Source: Pseudomonadota bacterium (lineage in GTDB: Bacteria; Pseudomonadota; Gammaproteobacteria; Burkholderiales; Sulfuriferulaceae). From it: 13,489 nucleotides of DNA. Shown here piece by piece: positions 6,684-13,489 of this stretch. Where the stretch lies: NCBI GenBank assembly GCA_021794855.1, contig JAJYPZ010000007.1, positions 1 through 13,489 of the forward strand, read 5' to 3'. Each line of letters begins with the position of its first letter. Positions within the stretch are counted from its first letter, which is position 1. The position numbers and the translations under genes were made by a program. The notes beneath the pieces are model-generated. The model ran no database searches, was not told where the DNA came from, and worked only from the letters and a program-made list of their open reading frames with translations.

Positions 6684-8105
6684 ATGAAACAGGGCCTACA
6701 ATTAAAATTCAGCCAGCAACTGACGCTTACGCCGCAATTGCAGCAGTCTATACGTTTGTTGCAATTATCGACGCTGGAAATGAATCAGGAACTGGAACTG
6801 ATCGTCCAGAGCAATCCATTGCTCGAACGTGTCGACACGATGGATGATGGTGAAGCTCGAGTGACGGAATATGAAACGACAGCGTCCAATAACGACACGT
6901 CGGAAGCACCGACTGAAAGCGCACCCAAGGAACTGACGGAAATGGACTGGAACGAGTCGCCCGCGTTCGCTCAGAGCGGAGAGGAAAGCGATGACGATTA
7001 TGAAACCCAGTCGTCTCAAGCAACTATAGGTTTGCGCGAACATCTGGTCTGGCAATTGAATTTGACTTGTCTGGTGGATCGGGACAAGCAATTAATATTA
7101 TTGCTCATCGACGCGCTCGACGATAGCGGTTATCTGACACAGACTCTTGAAGAGATTGTCGAGATGCTGCCGGAAGAACTCGAAGTTGGTCTCGACGAAT
7201 TGCAGATCGGTCTCAAATACCTGCAAAGTCTGGATCCTGTCGGCATCGGCGCGCGCGACCTGTCGGAATGTCTGTCGTTGCAATTGCAGGCTTTTCCGGC
7301 CGACACCCCCAGCCTGCAGCTGGCCAAGGCGATTGTTGGCCAGGAATTGAGTGCGTTGGGAAGCCGTGATTATGCCGGACTGAAACGGAGATTGCATTGT
7401 GACGACGAAAGTCTGCGCGCGGCGAGCGAGCTCATAACACATCTTAACCCGCGACCCGGACTGGCATTCGGCGGCAACGATACCCGTTATATTATCCCCG
7501 ACGTAATCGTCAGCAAAGTTAAAGGCGTATGGGTCGCCGGTCTTAATCCCGAAGCCATGCCCAAACTACGTATCAATCAGATGTATGCGGATATATTGTC
7601 GCGCAACCGCGAGGCGAACCATCAACAGCTCGCTGGGCAATTGCAGGAAGCAAAATGGCTGATCAAAAACATCGTCCAGCGCTTTGATACCATACTGCGT
7701 GTCACGCAAAGCATAGTCGACCGTCAAAAGCATTTTTTTGAACACGGCGAGGTCGCAATGCGACCGCTGGTGCTGCGTGAAATCGCCGATGCGGTCGAGT
7801 TGCACGAATCTACCGTATCGCGCGTTACGACGCAAAAATTCATGATGACGCCGCGCGGCATCTTTGAATTGAAATATTTTTTCGGCAGTCACGTCAATAC
7901 CGATGCAGGAGGGGCTTGCTCAGCGACCGCGATTCGTGCGTTAATCAAGCAACTGATTGCTGCGGAAAATATAAAAAAACCTTTATCGGATGGGCAAATT
8001 GCAGAGGTTCTTGCTGAACAGGGTATCGTGGTAGCCAGACGAACCATTGCAAAATATCGGGAATCGCTGCAAATTCCGCCCGCTAACCAGCGCAAAGCGC
8101 TATAA
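6684..8105 (+). CDS. rpoN: RNA polymerase sigma-54 factor
   Basis: Sigma-54 directs RNA polymerase to -24/-12 promoters that need AAA+ activators, often for nitrogen, motility or surface functions. The 473-aa product has all three regions. Region I (1-50) begins GLQLKFSQQLTLTPQLQQSI and is Gln/Leu-rich, as needed for activator response. An acidic linker, region II, spans about 51-115. The core-binding domain is about 118-310 and includes LDPVGIGARDLSECL. The DNA-binding part has a helix-turn-helix at about 364-385 (REIADAVELHESTVSRV) and the RpoN box ARRTIAKYRE at 451-460, which reads the -24 element. Length is normal. The position between lptB and hpf is conserved in proteobacteria. I found no convincing -24/-12 site in the window, so autoregulation is not visible here. 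Confidence 0.97.
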   Translation: MKQGLQLKFSQQLTLTPQLQQSIRLLQLSTLEMNQELELIVQSNPLLERVDTMDDGEARVTEYETTASNNDTSEAPTESAPKELTEMDWNESPAFAQSGEESDDDYETQSSQATIGLREHLVWQLNLTCLVDRDKQLILLLIDALDDSGYLTQTLEEIVEMLPEELEVGLDELQIGLKYLQSLDPVGIGARDLSECLSLQLQAFPADTPSLQLAKAIVGQELSALGSRDYAGLKRRLHCDDESLRAASELITHLNPRPGLAFGGNDTRYIIPDVIVSKVKGVWVAGLNPEAMPKLRINQMYADILSRNREANHQQLAGQLQEAKWLIKNIVQRFDTILRVTQSIVDRQKHFFEHGEVAMRPLVLREIADAVELHESTVSRVTTQKFMMTPRGIFELKYFFGSHVNTDAGGACSATAIRALIKQLIAAENIKKPLSDGQIAEVLAEQGIVVARRTIAKYRESLQIPPANQRKAL

Positions 8106-8127
8106 CCAGCAAGTGAAAGGGAATATC

Positions 8128-8463
8128 ATGAACCTAACGATTACCGGTCATCATCTGGAGATCACTCCCGCCATCCGCGACTATGTTTTGTCAAAAATAG
8201 ACAGGATCAAGCGTCATTTCGATCATGTAATCGATATTACCGTCATTATGACGGTCGAAAAGCTGAACCATAGCGTGGAGGCTAACGTTCATTTAAGCGG
8301 AAAAGACATTTTTGTTCAGGCAGAAGATACCGATATGTATGCGGCGATCGATTGCCTGGCCGATAAACTGGACCGGCAGATCGTGAAATACAAGGAAAAA
8401 CATAGCCAGTCGCATCAGACGAATGGCGGCCTCAAACATCAAATGGTAGTAAACGAAGAATAA
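8128..8463 (+). CDS. hpf: Ribosome hibernation promoting factor, short form
   Basis: Binds the 30S subunit near the mRNA and tRNA channel and promotes 100S dimer formation in resting cells. The 111-aa product begins MNLTITGHHLEITPAIRDYV and shows the beta-alpha-beta-beta-beta-alpha pattern of the S30AE / sigma-54 modulation family, including EANVHLSGKDIFVQAEDTDMYAAIDCLADKL split over the two last strands and helix. It lacks the C-terminal dimerisation domain of long HPF, so it is the short form, with a roughly 15-residue polar tail beyond E. coli HPF (95 aa). The ATG at 8128 is preceded by GAAAGGG at 8115-8121 with good spacing. An upstream in-frame extension inside rpoN carries no conserved sequence, so the shorter form is preferred. 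ptsN follows after 8 bp. Confidence 0.94.
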   Translation: MNLTITGHHLEITPAIRDYVLSKIDRIKRHFDHVIDITVIMTVEKLNHSVEANVHLSGKDIFVQAEDTDMYAAIDCLADKLDRQIVKYKEKHSQSHQTNGGLKHQMVVNEE

Positions 8464-8471
8464 TTTCTCCC

Positions 8472-8942
8472 ATGAACCAGATTGCCTCTTTGCTTACTCT
8501 GCCTCATATCATGCTGGACGTCGAGATAGGTAACAAGAGGCAACTGTTCGAATTGCTGGGGCAGCGGTACGGGACTGAATTGGGAGTAGCTACCGCGTTG
8601 ATCGTCGATAGCCTGCTCGCACGGGAAAAATTAGGGTCAACCGGTTTGGGGCAGGGCGTTGCTGTGCCTCATGGCCGCATTAAAGGTTTGAAATCGGCAG
8701 TCGGAGTATTGGTCCGTTTAAATCCTCCCATTGAGTTCGACGCACCTGACCGTTTGCCTGTAAATCTGGTTTTTGTCCTGTTCGTTCCTGCAAACGCAAC
8801 CGATCTGCATTTGCAGATTCTGGGCGAACTGGCACAGCTTCTCAGCGACAAATCCTTGCGCCTGGCCTTGTTGGCCTGTAACGATAGCAATGATGCGCTA
8901 GAATTAATAGGTAGTTGGCAACCCTGGTTTGAGCATGACTAA
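8472..8942 (+). CDS. ptsN: PTS IIA-like nitrogen regulatory protein (EIIA-Ntr)
   Basis: Final phosphoacceptor of the nitrogen phosphotransferase chain (EI-Ntr to NPr/HPr to EIIA-Ntr). It acts by protein contacts, for example on potassium uptake and sensor kinases in other proteobacteria, not by sugar transport. The 156-aa product is a full EIIA-fructose/mannitol-type domain. H67 in GVAVPHGRI is the expected phosphorylated histidine, corresponding to H73 of E. coli PtsN. Other family features are REKLGSTGLGQG just before it and LVFVLFVPANATDLHLQILGEL split across strand and helix around 95-120. No clear ribosome binding site precedes ATG 8472. The 3' end overlaps the hprK start by 8 bp. No EI or HPr gene lies nearby in the window. 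The potassium-linked antiporter at the other end of the cluster is a suggestive but unproven functional link. Confidence 0.96.
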   Translation: MNQIASLLTLPHIMLDVEIGNKRQLFELLGQRYGTELGVATALIVDSLLAREKLGSTGLGQGVAVPHGRIKGLKSAVGVLVRLNPPIEFDAPDRLPVNLVFVLFVPANATDLHLQILGELAQLLSDKSLRLALLACNDSNDALELIGSWQPWFEHD

Positions 8943-9879
8943 TTCCATTACTGTTAATCGCATGTTTACTGCGTTGGCGCAGGTACTTTCGTTGACCTGG
9001 GTATCGGGCCACGCCGGCGGCGATAAGCAATTGCGCAGCGATATGGTGCAAAAACCGTCTTTGGCGCTGGTCGGCCACCTCAATTTTGTTCATCCCAACC
9101 GGGTGCAGGTATTGGGGTGCGCAGAAATGGATTATCTGGCCGGACTCAGTCCGGACGATTTGAAGCAGGCTATCGAAAATCTGTTTTCTACCGAACTTGC
9201 GGCGGTGATCGTAGCCAACGGAGAGCGTGTGCCGGAACCATTGCGGGCGGCTTCGCAGCGTACGAATACTCCATTGTTCGCGACCCCTGAGCCCAGTCCG
9301 GAACTGATGGCGGTATTGTCGCATTATCTGGTGAATGTGCTCGCCGAATCGACCAGCGTGCATGGAGTCATGCTTGAAGTCAACGGCATAGGCGTCATGC
9401 TTACCGGCGAATCTTCTGCTGGAAAAAGTGAGCTTGCGCTGGAATTGCTGACGCGCGGGCACCGATTTATTGCCGACGACGTGGTCGATCTGTATAAAAC
9501 CGCACCCGATACGCTATCGGCGCAAAGTCCTGCAATGCTGCAGGATTATCTGGAAGTAAGAGGTCTGGGCGTGCTTGATATTCGCGCCTTGTTTGGGGAG
9601 CTGGCCATTAAAATGAAAAAAAACCTCAAGTTGATTGTTCATTTGAAACCGCTGGACGAAACTAGTGTGGAGGATATTTCGCGATTGGACATGCATGCCT
9701 CCACCGAGATGATACTCGGCATCGAAGTTCCAAAAGTCCAGATTCCGGTTGCGGTAGGCAGAAACCTCGCGGTATTGGTTGAAGTCGCCGCCCGCAATCA
9801 CATTTTGCGTATGCGCGGCGTAAACAGTGCGGAAGTTTTTATCGAGCGGCAGAAAAAAATGATAGAGGCCGGCGACTAA
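8935..9879 (+). CDS. hprK: HPr kinase/phosphorylase
   Basis: Bifunctional enzyme that phosphorylates the regulatory serine of HPr with ATP or pyrophosphate and removes it by phosphorolysis. In proteobacteria it is thought to tune the PTS-Ntr chain. The 314-aa product (from ATG 8935) has the N-terminal MurF-like domain (about 1-130) and the C-terminal kinase domain. H143 precedes Walker A GESSAGKS (158-165), with the acidic pair D181-D182 in FIADDVV. The HprK signature [15 protein letters not shown] lies at about 207-221 and the PVAVGRN motif near 273-279. Both kinase and phosphorylase elements appear intact. A TTG two codons upstream (8929) is an alternative start; ATG 8935 aligns best with family N-termini. 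The stop overlaps the rapZ start by one base (TAATG). HPr itself is absent from the window. Confidence 0.95.
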   Translation: MTNSITVNRMFTALAQVLSLTWVSGHAGGDKQLRSDMVQKPSLALVGHLNFVHPNRVQVLGCAEMDYLAGLSPDDLKQAIENLFSTELAAVIVANGERVPEPLRAASQRTNTPLFATPEPSPELMAVLSHYLVNVLAESTSVHGVMLEVNGIGVMLTGESSAGKSELALELLTRGHRFIADDVVDLYKTAPDTLSAQSPAMLQDYLEVRGLGVLDIRALFGELAIKMKKNLKLIVHLKPLDETSVEDISRLDMHASTEMILGIEVPKVQIPVAVGRNLAVLVEVAARNHILRMRGVNSAEVFIERQKKMIEAGD

Positions 9880-10733
9880 TGAGTACAAACCTGAGTGCGA
9901 TGCAATTGATACTGATCAGCGGGTTGTCCGGTTCCGGAAAAAGCATTGCATTGCATGTGCTGGAAGATGCGGGTTATTATTGCGTGGATAATCTGCCTGT
10001 GGAACTGCTTGAAGAGGTATTGAGCTTTTTGGCGCAACGCGGCGATCATCGCGTGGCTATCAGCATCGATGCGCGTAGCGGCGATTCGCATCAATCCTTG
10101 CCGGATGTGGTGCGCAAACTGCGCCAGCAGGTCGATGTGCGTTTATTGTTTCTGGAGTCGAAAACGGAAACTCTGGTTCGCCGCTTTTCTGAAACCCGGC
10201 GTCCCCATCCGCTAAGCAACGATCAGCGCGCGCTGCATGAAGCCATACTGGGCGAACGCGAGCTGCTTGAACCGATTGCGCAACTGGCGCATCGTATCGA
10301 TACCAGCGATCTGGCACCCGCTACGTTAAGACATTGGATAAATGATATCGCAGCATTAGGAAATCAGCCCTTGACTTTGCTGTTTGCTTCATTCGGATTC
10401 AAGCACGGGATACCGCTGGATGCGGATTTCGTCTTCGATGTCCGTTGTTTGCCTAATCCTCATTACGACCCCGAACTACGTCCGCTGACCGGCCGCGATC
10501 CCGCCGTAATGGAGTTCCTTGCCCGAAGTCCCGAAGTCAACGAAATGATGGCCGATATAAGGCAGTATGTCAGCAAATGGCTGCCGTGTTTCGTACGTGA
10601 TAATCGGGCATATCTGACCGTTGCCATCGGATGTACGGGCGGTCAGCATCGCTCTGTCTACATCAGCGAACAGCTTGCCCGATATTTTTCGGCGCACGAG
10701 CAAACGCTGGTGCGCCATCGGGAATTGATGTGA
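9879..10733 (+). CDS. rapZ: RNase adapter protein RapZ (YvcJ-family P-loop protein)
   Basis: P-loop nucleotide-binding protein. In E. coli it binds small RNAs GlmY/GlmZ, recruits RNase E and so controls glucosamine-6-phosphate synthase. The 284-aa product has Walker A GLSGSGKS (15-22), SIDAR near 62-66, the family motif [12 protein letters not shown] (101-112), FDVRCLPNP (186-194) and GCTGGQHRS (251-259). The length equals E. coli RapZ. The GlmZ-binding basic end reported for E. coli (K270, K281, R282, K283) is not seen here: the last four residues are RELM, and the E. coli GGKHRS lysine is Q256. RNA binding therefore may differ or be absent. The ATG at 9879 overlaps the hprK stop; ATG 9900, seven codons in, is an alternative start that fits many homologues. 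The next gene begins with GTG inside the rapZ stop region. Confidence 0.94.
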   Translation: MSTNLSAMQLILISGLSGSGKSIALHVLEDAGYYCVDNLPVELLEEVLSFLAQRGDHRVAISIDARSGDSHQSLPDVVRKLRQQVDVRLLFLESKTETLVRRFSETRRPHPLSNDQRALHEAILGERELLEPIAQLAHRIDTSDLAPATLRHWINDIAALGNQPLTLLFASFGFKHGIPLDADFVFDVRCLPNPHYDPELRPLTGRDPAVMEFLARSPEVNEMMADIRQYVSKWLPCFVRDNRAYLTVAIGCTGGQHRSVYISEQLARYFSAHEQTLVRHRELM

Positions 10734-11116
10734 GTTTCGTCCGCATGGCCCCGGTGCTGATACAAAGAGGCGATCTGGCCGTATTGCTCATCGGCCTTCT
10801 GGCCGTTGTCGTGCTGGGCATCCATTATTGGTCGGCATCTGCCGGCGATCGTGTGATAATAAAACGTGGAGGCGAACTTTTTTTGAGCGCTTCGCTAGAC
10901 CGTTCGTTTAGGGTAAGCGTACCGGGCCCGCTGGGTATAACGAAAATAGAAGTTTCGCAGCAAAAAGCGCGGGTGCTCAGCGATCCGGGGCCGCGGCAAT
11001 TGTGTGTGCGCCAGGGCTGGATCAGCAGGGCGGGTGAAGTTGCAATCTGTTTGCCTAATCAGGTAAGTATGGAAATTGCGGGACGCGTACGGACATATGA
11101 CAGTCTTAACTATTAA
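10730..11116 (+). CDS. NusG domain II-containing membrane-anchored protein
   Basis: The 128-aa protein has one N-terminal membrane helix at about 15-34 ([20 protein letters not shown]) and a small beta-rich outer domain. RGD precedes the helix. After it come [14 protein letters not shown], then [11 protein letters not shown], and near the end C92, GWI at 96-98 and C107 in AICLPN. This C...GWI...CLPN arrangement with two cysteines is characteristic of stand-alone NusG-domain-II proteins, which are usually exported and are not transcription factors. The GTG at 10730 overlaps the rapZ stop by 4 bp and has GGGA at 10720-10723 as ribosome binding site; ATG 10745 is an alternative. The family is typically paired with a Gx-type membrane protein, as here. 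It resembles EetA of Gram-positive electron-transfer loci. The function in this organism is unknown. Confidence 0.85.
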   Translation: MSFVRMAPVLIQRGDLAVLLIGLLAVVVLGIHYWSASAGDRVIIKRGGELFLSASLDRSFRVSVPGPLGITKIEVSQQKARVLSDPGPRQLCVRQGWISRAGEVAICLPNQVSMEIAGRVRTYDSLNY

Positions 11117-11633
11117 CTCTACCGTGGAAGATCATCGCCTGGCCTATCTGGCAGCGCTTGCCATTTCGCTGATGTGGGTTGAAGCCGTCTTGCCCTCGCC
11201 ATTGCCGGGTGTCAAGCCCGGACTGGCCAATATTGTTACTTTGCTCGTACTTCGTCAATACGGTTTGCGTACCGCATTCTGGGTGGCGGGTCTGCGCGTC
11301 GTGGCAGGAAGTATCTTGCTGGGAAGTTTTTTGACTCCGGGGTTTGTTATGAGCCTCGGCGGAGCTATGGCCAGTCTTGCTGCGTTATCGCTGGCGCAAT
11401 ATCTGCCGCAGCGCTATTTCGGCGCGGTCAGTTTGAGCGTACTGGCGGCTTTTGCGCATATCGCTGCACAATTGGCTATCGTTTCTGTATGGCTGATGCC
11501 TGATGTGAACGTATTTTATCTGAGTCCGGTTTTTGCAGCCGCAGCCTGGTTTTTCGGTTTGAGTAACGGCGTCATCGCCGCTCATTTGTTGCAAAATTTT
11601 TCGGGAGCGGGATTGCATGAATCCGCCACGTAG
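11097..11633 (+). CDS. Gx transporter family / heptaprenyl diphosphate synthase component I-like membrane protein
   Basis: The 178-aa integral inner-membrane protein has about five hydrophobic segments and very few charges within them. The diagnostic stretch is [17 protein letters not shown] near residues 36-52, followed by [27 protein letters not shown] with a Gly-rich SLGGAMASL. This matches the Gx / Hpre_diP_synt_I family. Despite the historical name, it has no prenyl-synthase aspartate-rich motifs and looks more like a small ECF-S-type membrane subunit. The ATG at 11097 overlaps the NusG-domain-II gene by 20 bp; an in-frame TTG at 11076 is less likely. The end overlaps ubiX by 17 bp. Gx genes elsewhere often pair with NusG-domain-II genes near flavinylation or Rnf-type genes. 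The substrate is not known; a role with flavin or isoprenoid compounds is inference. Confidence 0.85.
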   Translation: MTVLTINSTVEDHRLAYLAALAISLMWVEAVLPSPLPGVKPGLANIVTLLVLRQYGLRTAFWVAGLRVVAGSILLGSFLTPGFVMSLGGAMASLAALSLAQYLPQRYFGAVSLSVLAAFAHIAAQLAIVSVWLMPDVNVFYLSPVFAAAAWFFGLSNGVIAAHLLQNFSGAGLHESAT

Positions 11634-12228
11634 CGTTACGCTAGCCTGGACGGGGGCCTCGGGCATGCCTTATGGCCTCCGCCTGCTGCAAAGTTTGCTG
11701 GCTGCCGATGTCACGGTATATTTGCTGGTGTCCAGCGCCGCTCGGATTGTAGCCCGACAGGAAATGGATTTAAGCTTGCCCGGTCGCGCAGAAGAGTTGC
11801 AGTCGTTTCTGGTGCAGCGTTATTCGACGACGCCTGAACAATTGCAGGTATACGGACGCGAAGACTGGTTCGCGCCGGTAGCTTCGGGTTCCAATCCTGC
11901 CGATGCAATGGTGGTATGTCCGTGCAGTATGGGCAGTCTGGCTGCGATCGCTCAGGGTTTGGCGGATAACCTGATCGAACGGGCCGCCGATGTCTGCCTC
12001 AAAGAGCAGCGAAAATTGATACTGGTGCCGCGCGAAACGCCATTTTCGGCGTTGCATCTTGAAAATATGCTGAAGCTGGCGCGGATGGGGGTGTCGATTC
12101 TGCCGCCCAATCCCGCTTTTTATCACCATCCGAAAACTGTGGACGACATGGTCGATTTTGTCGTGGCGCGTATCCTCGACCAGTTATCCATTCCTCATCA
12201 GCTTATGCCTCGATGGGGCGAGAGATGA
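11617..12228 (+). CDS. ubiX: Flavin prenyltransferase UbiX
   Basis: Joins dimethylallyl monophosphate to reduced FMN, making the prenylated FMN cofactor of UbiD-type decarboxylases. In most proteobacteria this serves ubiquinone synthesis. The 203-aa product is complete. TGASG at 12-16 binds FMN, SS at 39-40, [14 protein letters not shown] at 101-114, [14 protein letters not shown] at 117-130, and LVPRETP at 136-142. As I recall the P. aeruginosa UbiX active-site numbering (S15, E49, R122, K129, E140, Y169, R185), all these residues fall at the same positions here, so the enzyme should be active. The start at 11617 has GGAG at 11604-11607 as a well-spaced ribosome binding site and overlaps the Gx gene by 17 bp. 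The stop overlaps the next ATG as ATGA. ubiD is not in the window. Confidence 0.96.
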   Translation: MNPPRSVTLAWTGASGMPYGLRLLQSLLAADVTVYLLVSSAARIVARQEMDLSLPGRAEELQSFLVQRYSTTPEQLQVYGREDWFAPVASGSNPADAMVVCPCSMGSLAAIAQGLADNLIERAADVCLKEQRKLILVPRETPFSALHLENMLKLARMGVSILPPNPAFYHHPKTVDDMVDFVVARILDQLSIPHQLMPRWGER

Positions 12229-12869
12229 ACTGGCTGAAACCAAGCTTGCCGCCGATTTTCGGCCGCTTGCTAACGGGTCAGCAACGATGCCGTATTCCGA
12301 TATTCCCGCTTAATACGGTGTTATATCCCGACGGTTTATTACCGTTAAGGATATTCGAAACACGCTACATGGATATGATTAAAGCGTGCATGAAAGATAG
12401 TTTGCCATTCGGAATCTGCCTGATACGAACCGGCGCAGAAGTCGGAACAACGGCAACCCCCTTCCAGGTCGGAACGCTGGCGACCGTCGCCGACTGGGAT
12501 ATGACGCAACTGGGCATACTGAATGTAACCGTAAAAGGCGGCCAGCGGTTTTTAATCGAGTCGGCCGATGTCATGGGCGACGGCTTGTTGATGGCGGAAG
12601 TAAGTCTGATTCCCGAGGAACCGTTGTGTCCTGTGAGCGAGGAGTACGCTATTTGCGTAACGGTTTTCGATACGATTTTACAGGAAGTCGGTGAGACGCG
12701 ATTTTCGACGCCGATGCGCGCGAAACAGATGGCATGGCTCGGCTATCGACTGGCTGAAAGCTTGCCGCTCAAAGTCGCGGCCAAACAGGATATGCTCGAA
12801 ATGAACGATAGTGAAATGAGATTGAAAATATTGTTGGCCTTTTTGCGTCGTCAAGGTGTATACGGCTGA
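12225..12869 (+). CDS. LON peptidase substrate-binding domain protein
   Basis: The 214-aa protein consists of the Lon N-terminal substrate-binding domain alone, with no AAA+ ATPase or Ser-Lys protease part. The hallmark is [23 protein letters not shown] at about 23-45, followed by the RY pair and MIKACM, then [24 protein letters not shown] and a TVKGGQRF strand. The C-terminal third (about 140-214) is helical, ending in [12 protein letters not shown]. Such stand-alone domains are common in proteobacteria, and their role is not established; substrate presentation or adaptor function is inferred. The ATG at 12225 forms a 4-bp overlap with the ubiX stop and has GGGG at 12215-12218 upstream; ATG 12213, four codons earlier, is the alternative. 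It is the last gene of the gap-free plus-strand run. Confidence 0.9.
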   Translation: MNWLKPSLPPIFGRLLTGQQRCRIPIFPLNTVLYPDGLLPLRIFETRYMDMIKACMKDSLPFGICLIRTGAEVGTTATPFQVGTLATVADWDMTQLGILNVTVKGGQRFLIESADVMGDGLLMAEVSLIPEEPLCPVSEEYAICVTVFDTILQEVGETRFSTPMRAKQMAWLGYRLAESLPLKVAAKQDMLEMNDSEMRLKILLAFLRRQGVYG

Positions 12870-13053
12870 ATGGCTGTTTTTTGCCGGGTGGAATGTTGTG
12901 TTCCTGCGGGCATAAAGAGGCAGAGGGCTTTAGTTTGCGGATAAGTTACCGGTCATGGTCGTTATCGTCCCCCTTTGCATTGCTGTTTTTTGGTTGTCGG
13001 GTAATAATACCAAGTTAGTAATAAAATGTTGATATTATTTAAGGCTAGTTGAA
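12870..13053. other. Intergenic region after the operon, with AT-rich promoter-like part
   Basis: This 184-bp gap ends the long gene run. I find no convincing intrinsic terminator. A possible imperfect stem at 12886-12914 (TGCC/GGCA plus GGAA/TTCC) lacks a following T-tract. The right half (about 12975-13030) is AT-rich. It holds loose promoter-like combinations such as TTGCTG (12980-12985) with TAATAA (13002-13007) at 16 bp, and TTGTCG (12994-12999) with TAGTAA (13016-13021) at 16 bp. None is strong, but the AT-richness and the start of a new gene downstream make a promoter here likely. Confidence 0.3.
13041..13044 (+). promoter_or_regulatory. Ribosome binding site supporting a TTG start
   Basis: AAGG, preceded by T (TAAGG from 13040), lies nine bases before the TTG at 13054. 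No ATG exists in this frame between the in-frame TGA at 13030 and position 13105, so this site decides the start of the last gene. Confidence 0.55.
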
Positions 13054-13489
13054 TTGGATTTCTCTTCTTTTTTTTCGCGTAAGGATAAGAAACCCCTCGC
13101 TCATGTGTCGGCGACTCGTGCTGTAAAACCCAAGAGTAAAGAGCAGGTTATTGCGGAAATTCACGAAACGCCTATCACCGAGCAACAATTCGAACCCGGA
13201 GTAGCTCAGGGCAATATCGTTGTTACCGAAATCGAATCGAGTTTCGCTCCGGGAGTAGAAGATGCGGCGATGCTTTACGCCAACGGCCGTATCGAGGAAG
13301 CGATTAATCAGTTAAAGCTGTTTATTGTCCAGTTGCCGCAGGAAGATAGTCTGTGGCTGATGTTGTTCGATTTATATTGGGTCGTGCGCAGACAGCAGGA
13401 ATTCGAACAGCTCGCCATAGAATATGCGGTGAAGCGCGAAAAATCACCGCCAGTATGGTTGGGCGATCGTGTAATTACCCCCGAAGCAG
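13054..13489 (+). CDS. Soluble TPR-like protein, N-terminal part (possibly STAS-domain family)
   Basis: The frame is open from the TTG at 13054 to the window edge, 145 codons, and has no stop in the window. The product starts MDFSSFFSRKDKKP, followed by a Lys/Ala-rich, probably disordered stretch (about 14-35), an acidic linker rich in Glu and Thr, and then a helical region from about residue 67. That region reads GVEDAAMLYANGRIEEAI, a typical TPR-like A/B helix start, then LWLMLFDLYWVVRRQQEFEQLAIEYAVKREKSPPVW. This pattern resembles betaproteobacterial proteins with an N-terminal helical repeat and a C-terminal STAS domain, but the C-terminus is not visible, so the family is a recollection and not a demonstration. 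No signal peptide or membrane helix is seen. It lies 184 bp after the LON-domain gene and is probably a separate transcription unit. Confidence 0.7.
   Translation, partial: MDFSSFFSRKDKKPLAHVSATRAVKPKSKEQVIAEIHETPITEQQFEPGVAQGNIVVTEIESSFAPGVEDAAMLYANGRIEEAINQLKLFIVQLPQEDSLWLMLFDLYWVVRRQQEFEQLAIEYAVKREKSPPVWLGDRVITPEA

Noticed and set aside
8047..8127. Longer hpf reading frame starting within rpoN
   Set aside because: The 27-residue extension has no conserved sequence, while ATG 8128 has a proper Shine-Dalgarno and the canonical HPF N-terminus.
12886..12914. Possible terminator hairpin after the LON-domain gene
   Set aside because: Pairing is broken by an internal loop, and the T-run lies before the stem, not after it.

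Overview
The window looks like chromosomal core DNA of a Gram-negative proteobacterium. LPS genes (kdsD, kdsC, lptC, lptA, lptB) run straight into rpoN, hpf, ptsN, hprK and rapZ. That order, with hprK between ptsN and rapZ and a CPA2 antiporter divergent from kdsD, fits Betaproteobacteria (for example Nitrosomonadales) best; an HprK-bearing gammaproteobacterium is possible. The taxon is inferred from gene content and order only. I saw no rRNA, tRNA, CRISPR array, insertion sequence or prophage gene.

Left part (1-3050): a minus-strand pair, an unrecognised 142-aa protein followed by the first 31 codons of a carboxylesterase, is joined by a 4-bp stop/start overlap. A small plus-strand DUF3301-type membrane protein follows, then a long minus-strand KefB-like potassium/proton antiporter with a C-terminal RCK module. 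A 196-bp divergent intergenic region (3051-3246) separates it from the main operon and carries a perfect inverted repeat.

Main operon (3247-12869): fourteen plus-strand genes follow each other with gaps of at most 22 bp, many overlapping. They encode Kdo synthesis (kdsD, kdsC), the LPS transport bridge and its ATPase (lptC, lptA, lptB), sigma-54 (rpoN), ribosome hibernation factor (hpf), the nitrogen PTS EIIA (ptsN), HPr kinase/phosphorylase (hprK), RapZ, a membrane-anchored NusG-domain-II protein, a Gx-family membrane protein, flavin prenyltransferase (ubiX) and a stand-alone LON substrate-binding-domain protein. The cluster links outer-membrane assembly with PTS-Ntr style regulation. HPr and enzyme I, the expected partners of HprK and EIIA-Ntr, are not in the window.

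Right end (12870-13489): a 184-bp intergenic stretch with no clear terminator is followed by the 5' part of a gene with a TTG start and a plausible ribosome binding site. It encodes a soluble protein with a basic, low-complexity N-terminus and a helical, TPR-like segment.

Most of the window is well-known housekeeping biology. The least-explained part is the NusG-domain-II/Gx pair between rapZ and ubiX. It resembles the EetA/EetB pair of Gram-positive flavin-based electron-transfer loci and is coupled here to a prenyl-FMN synthase gene.
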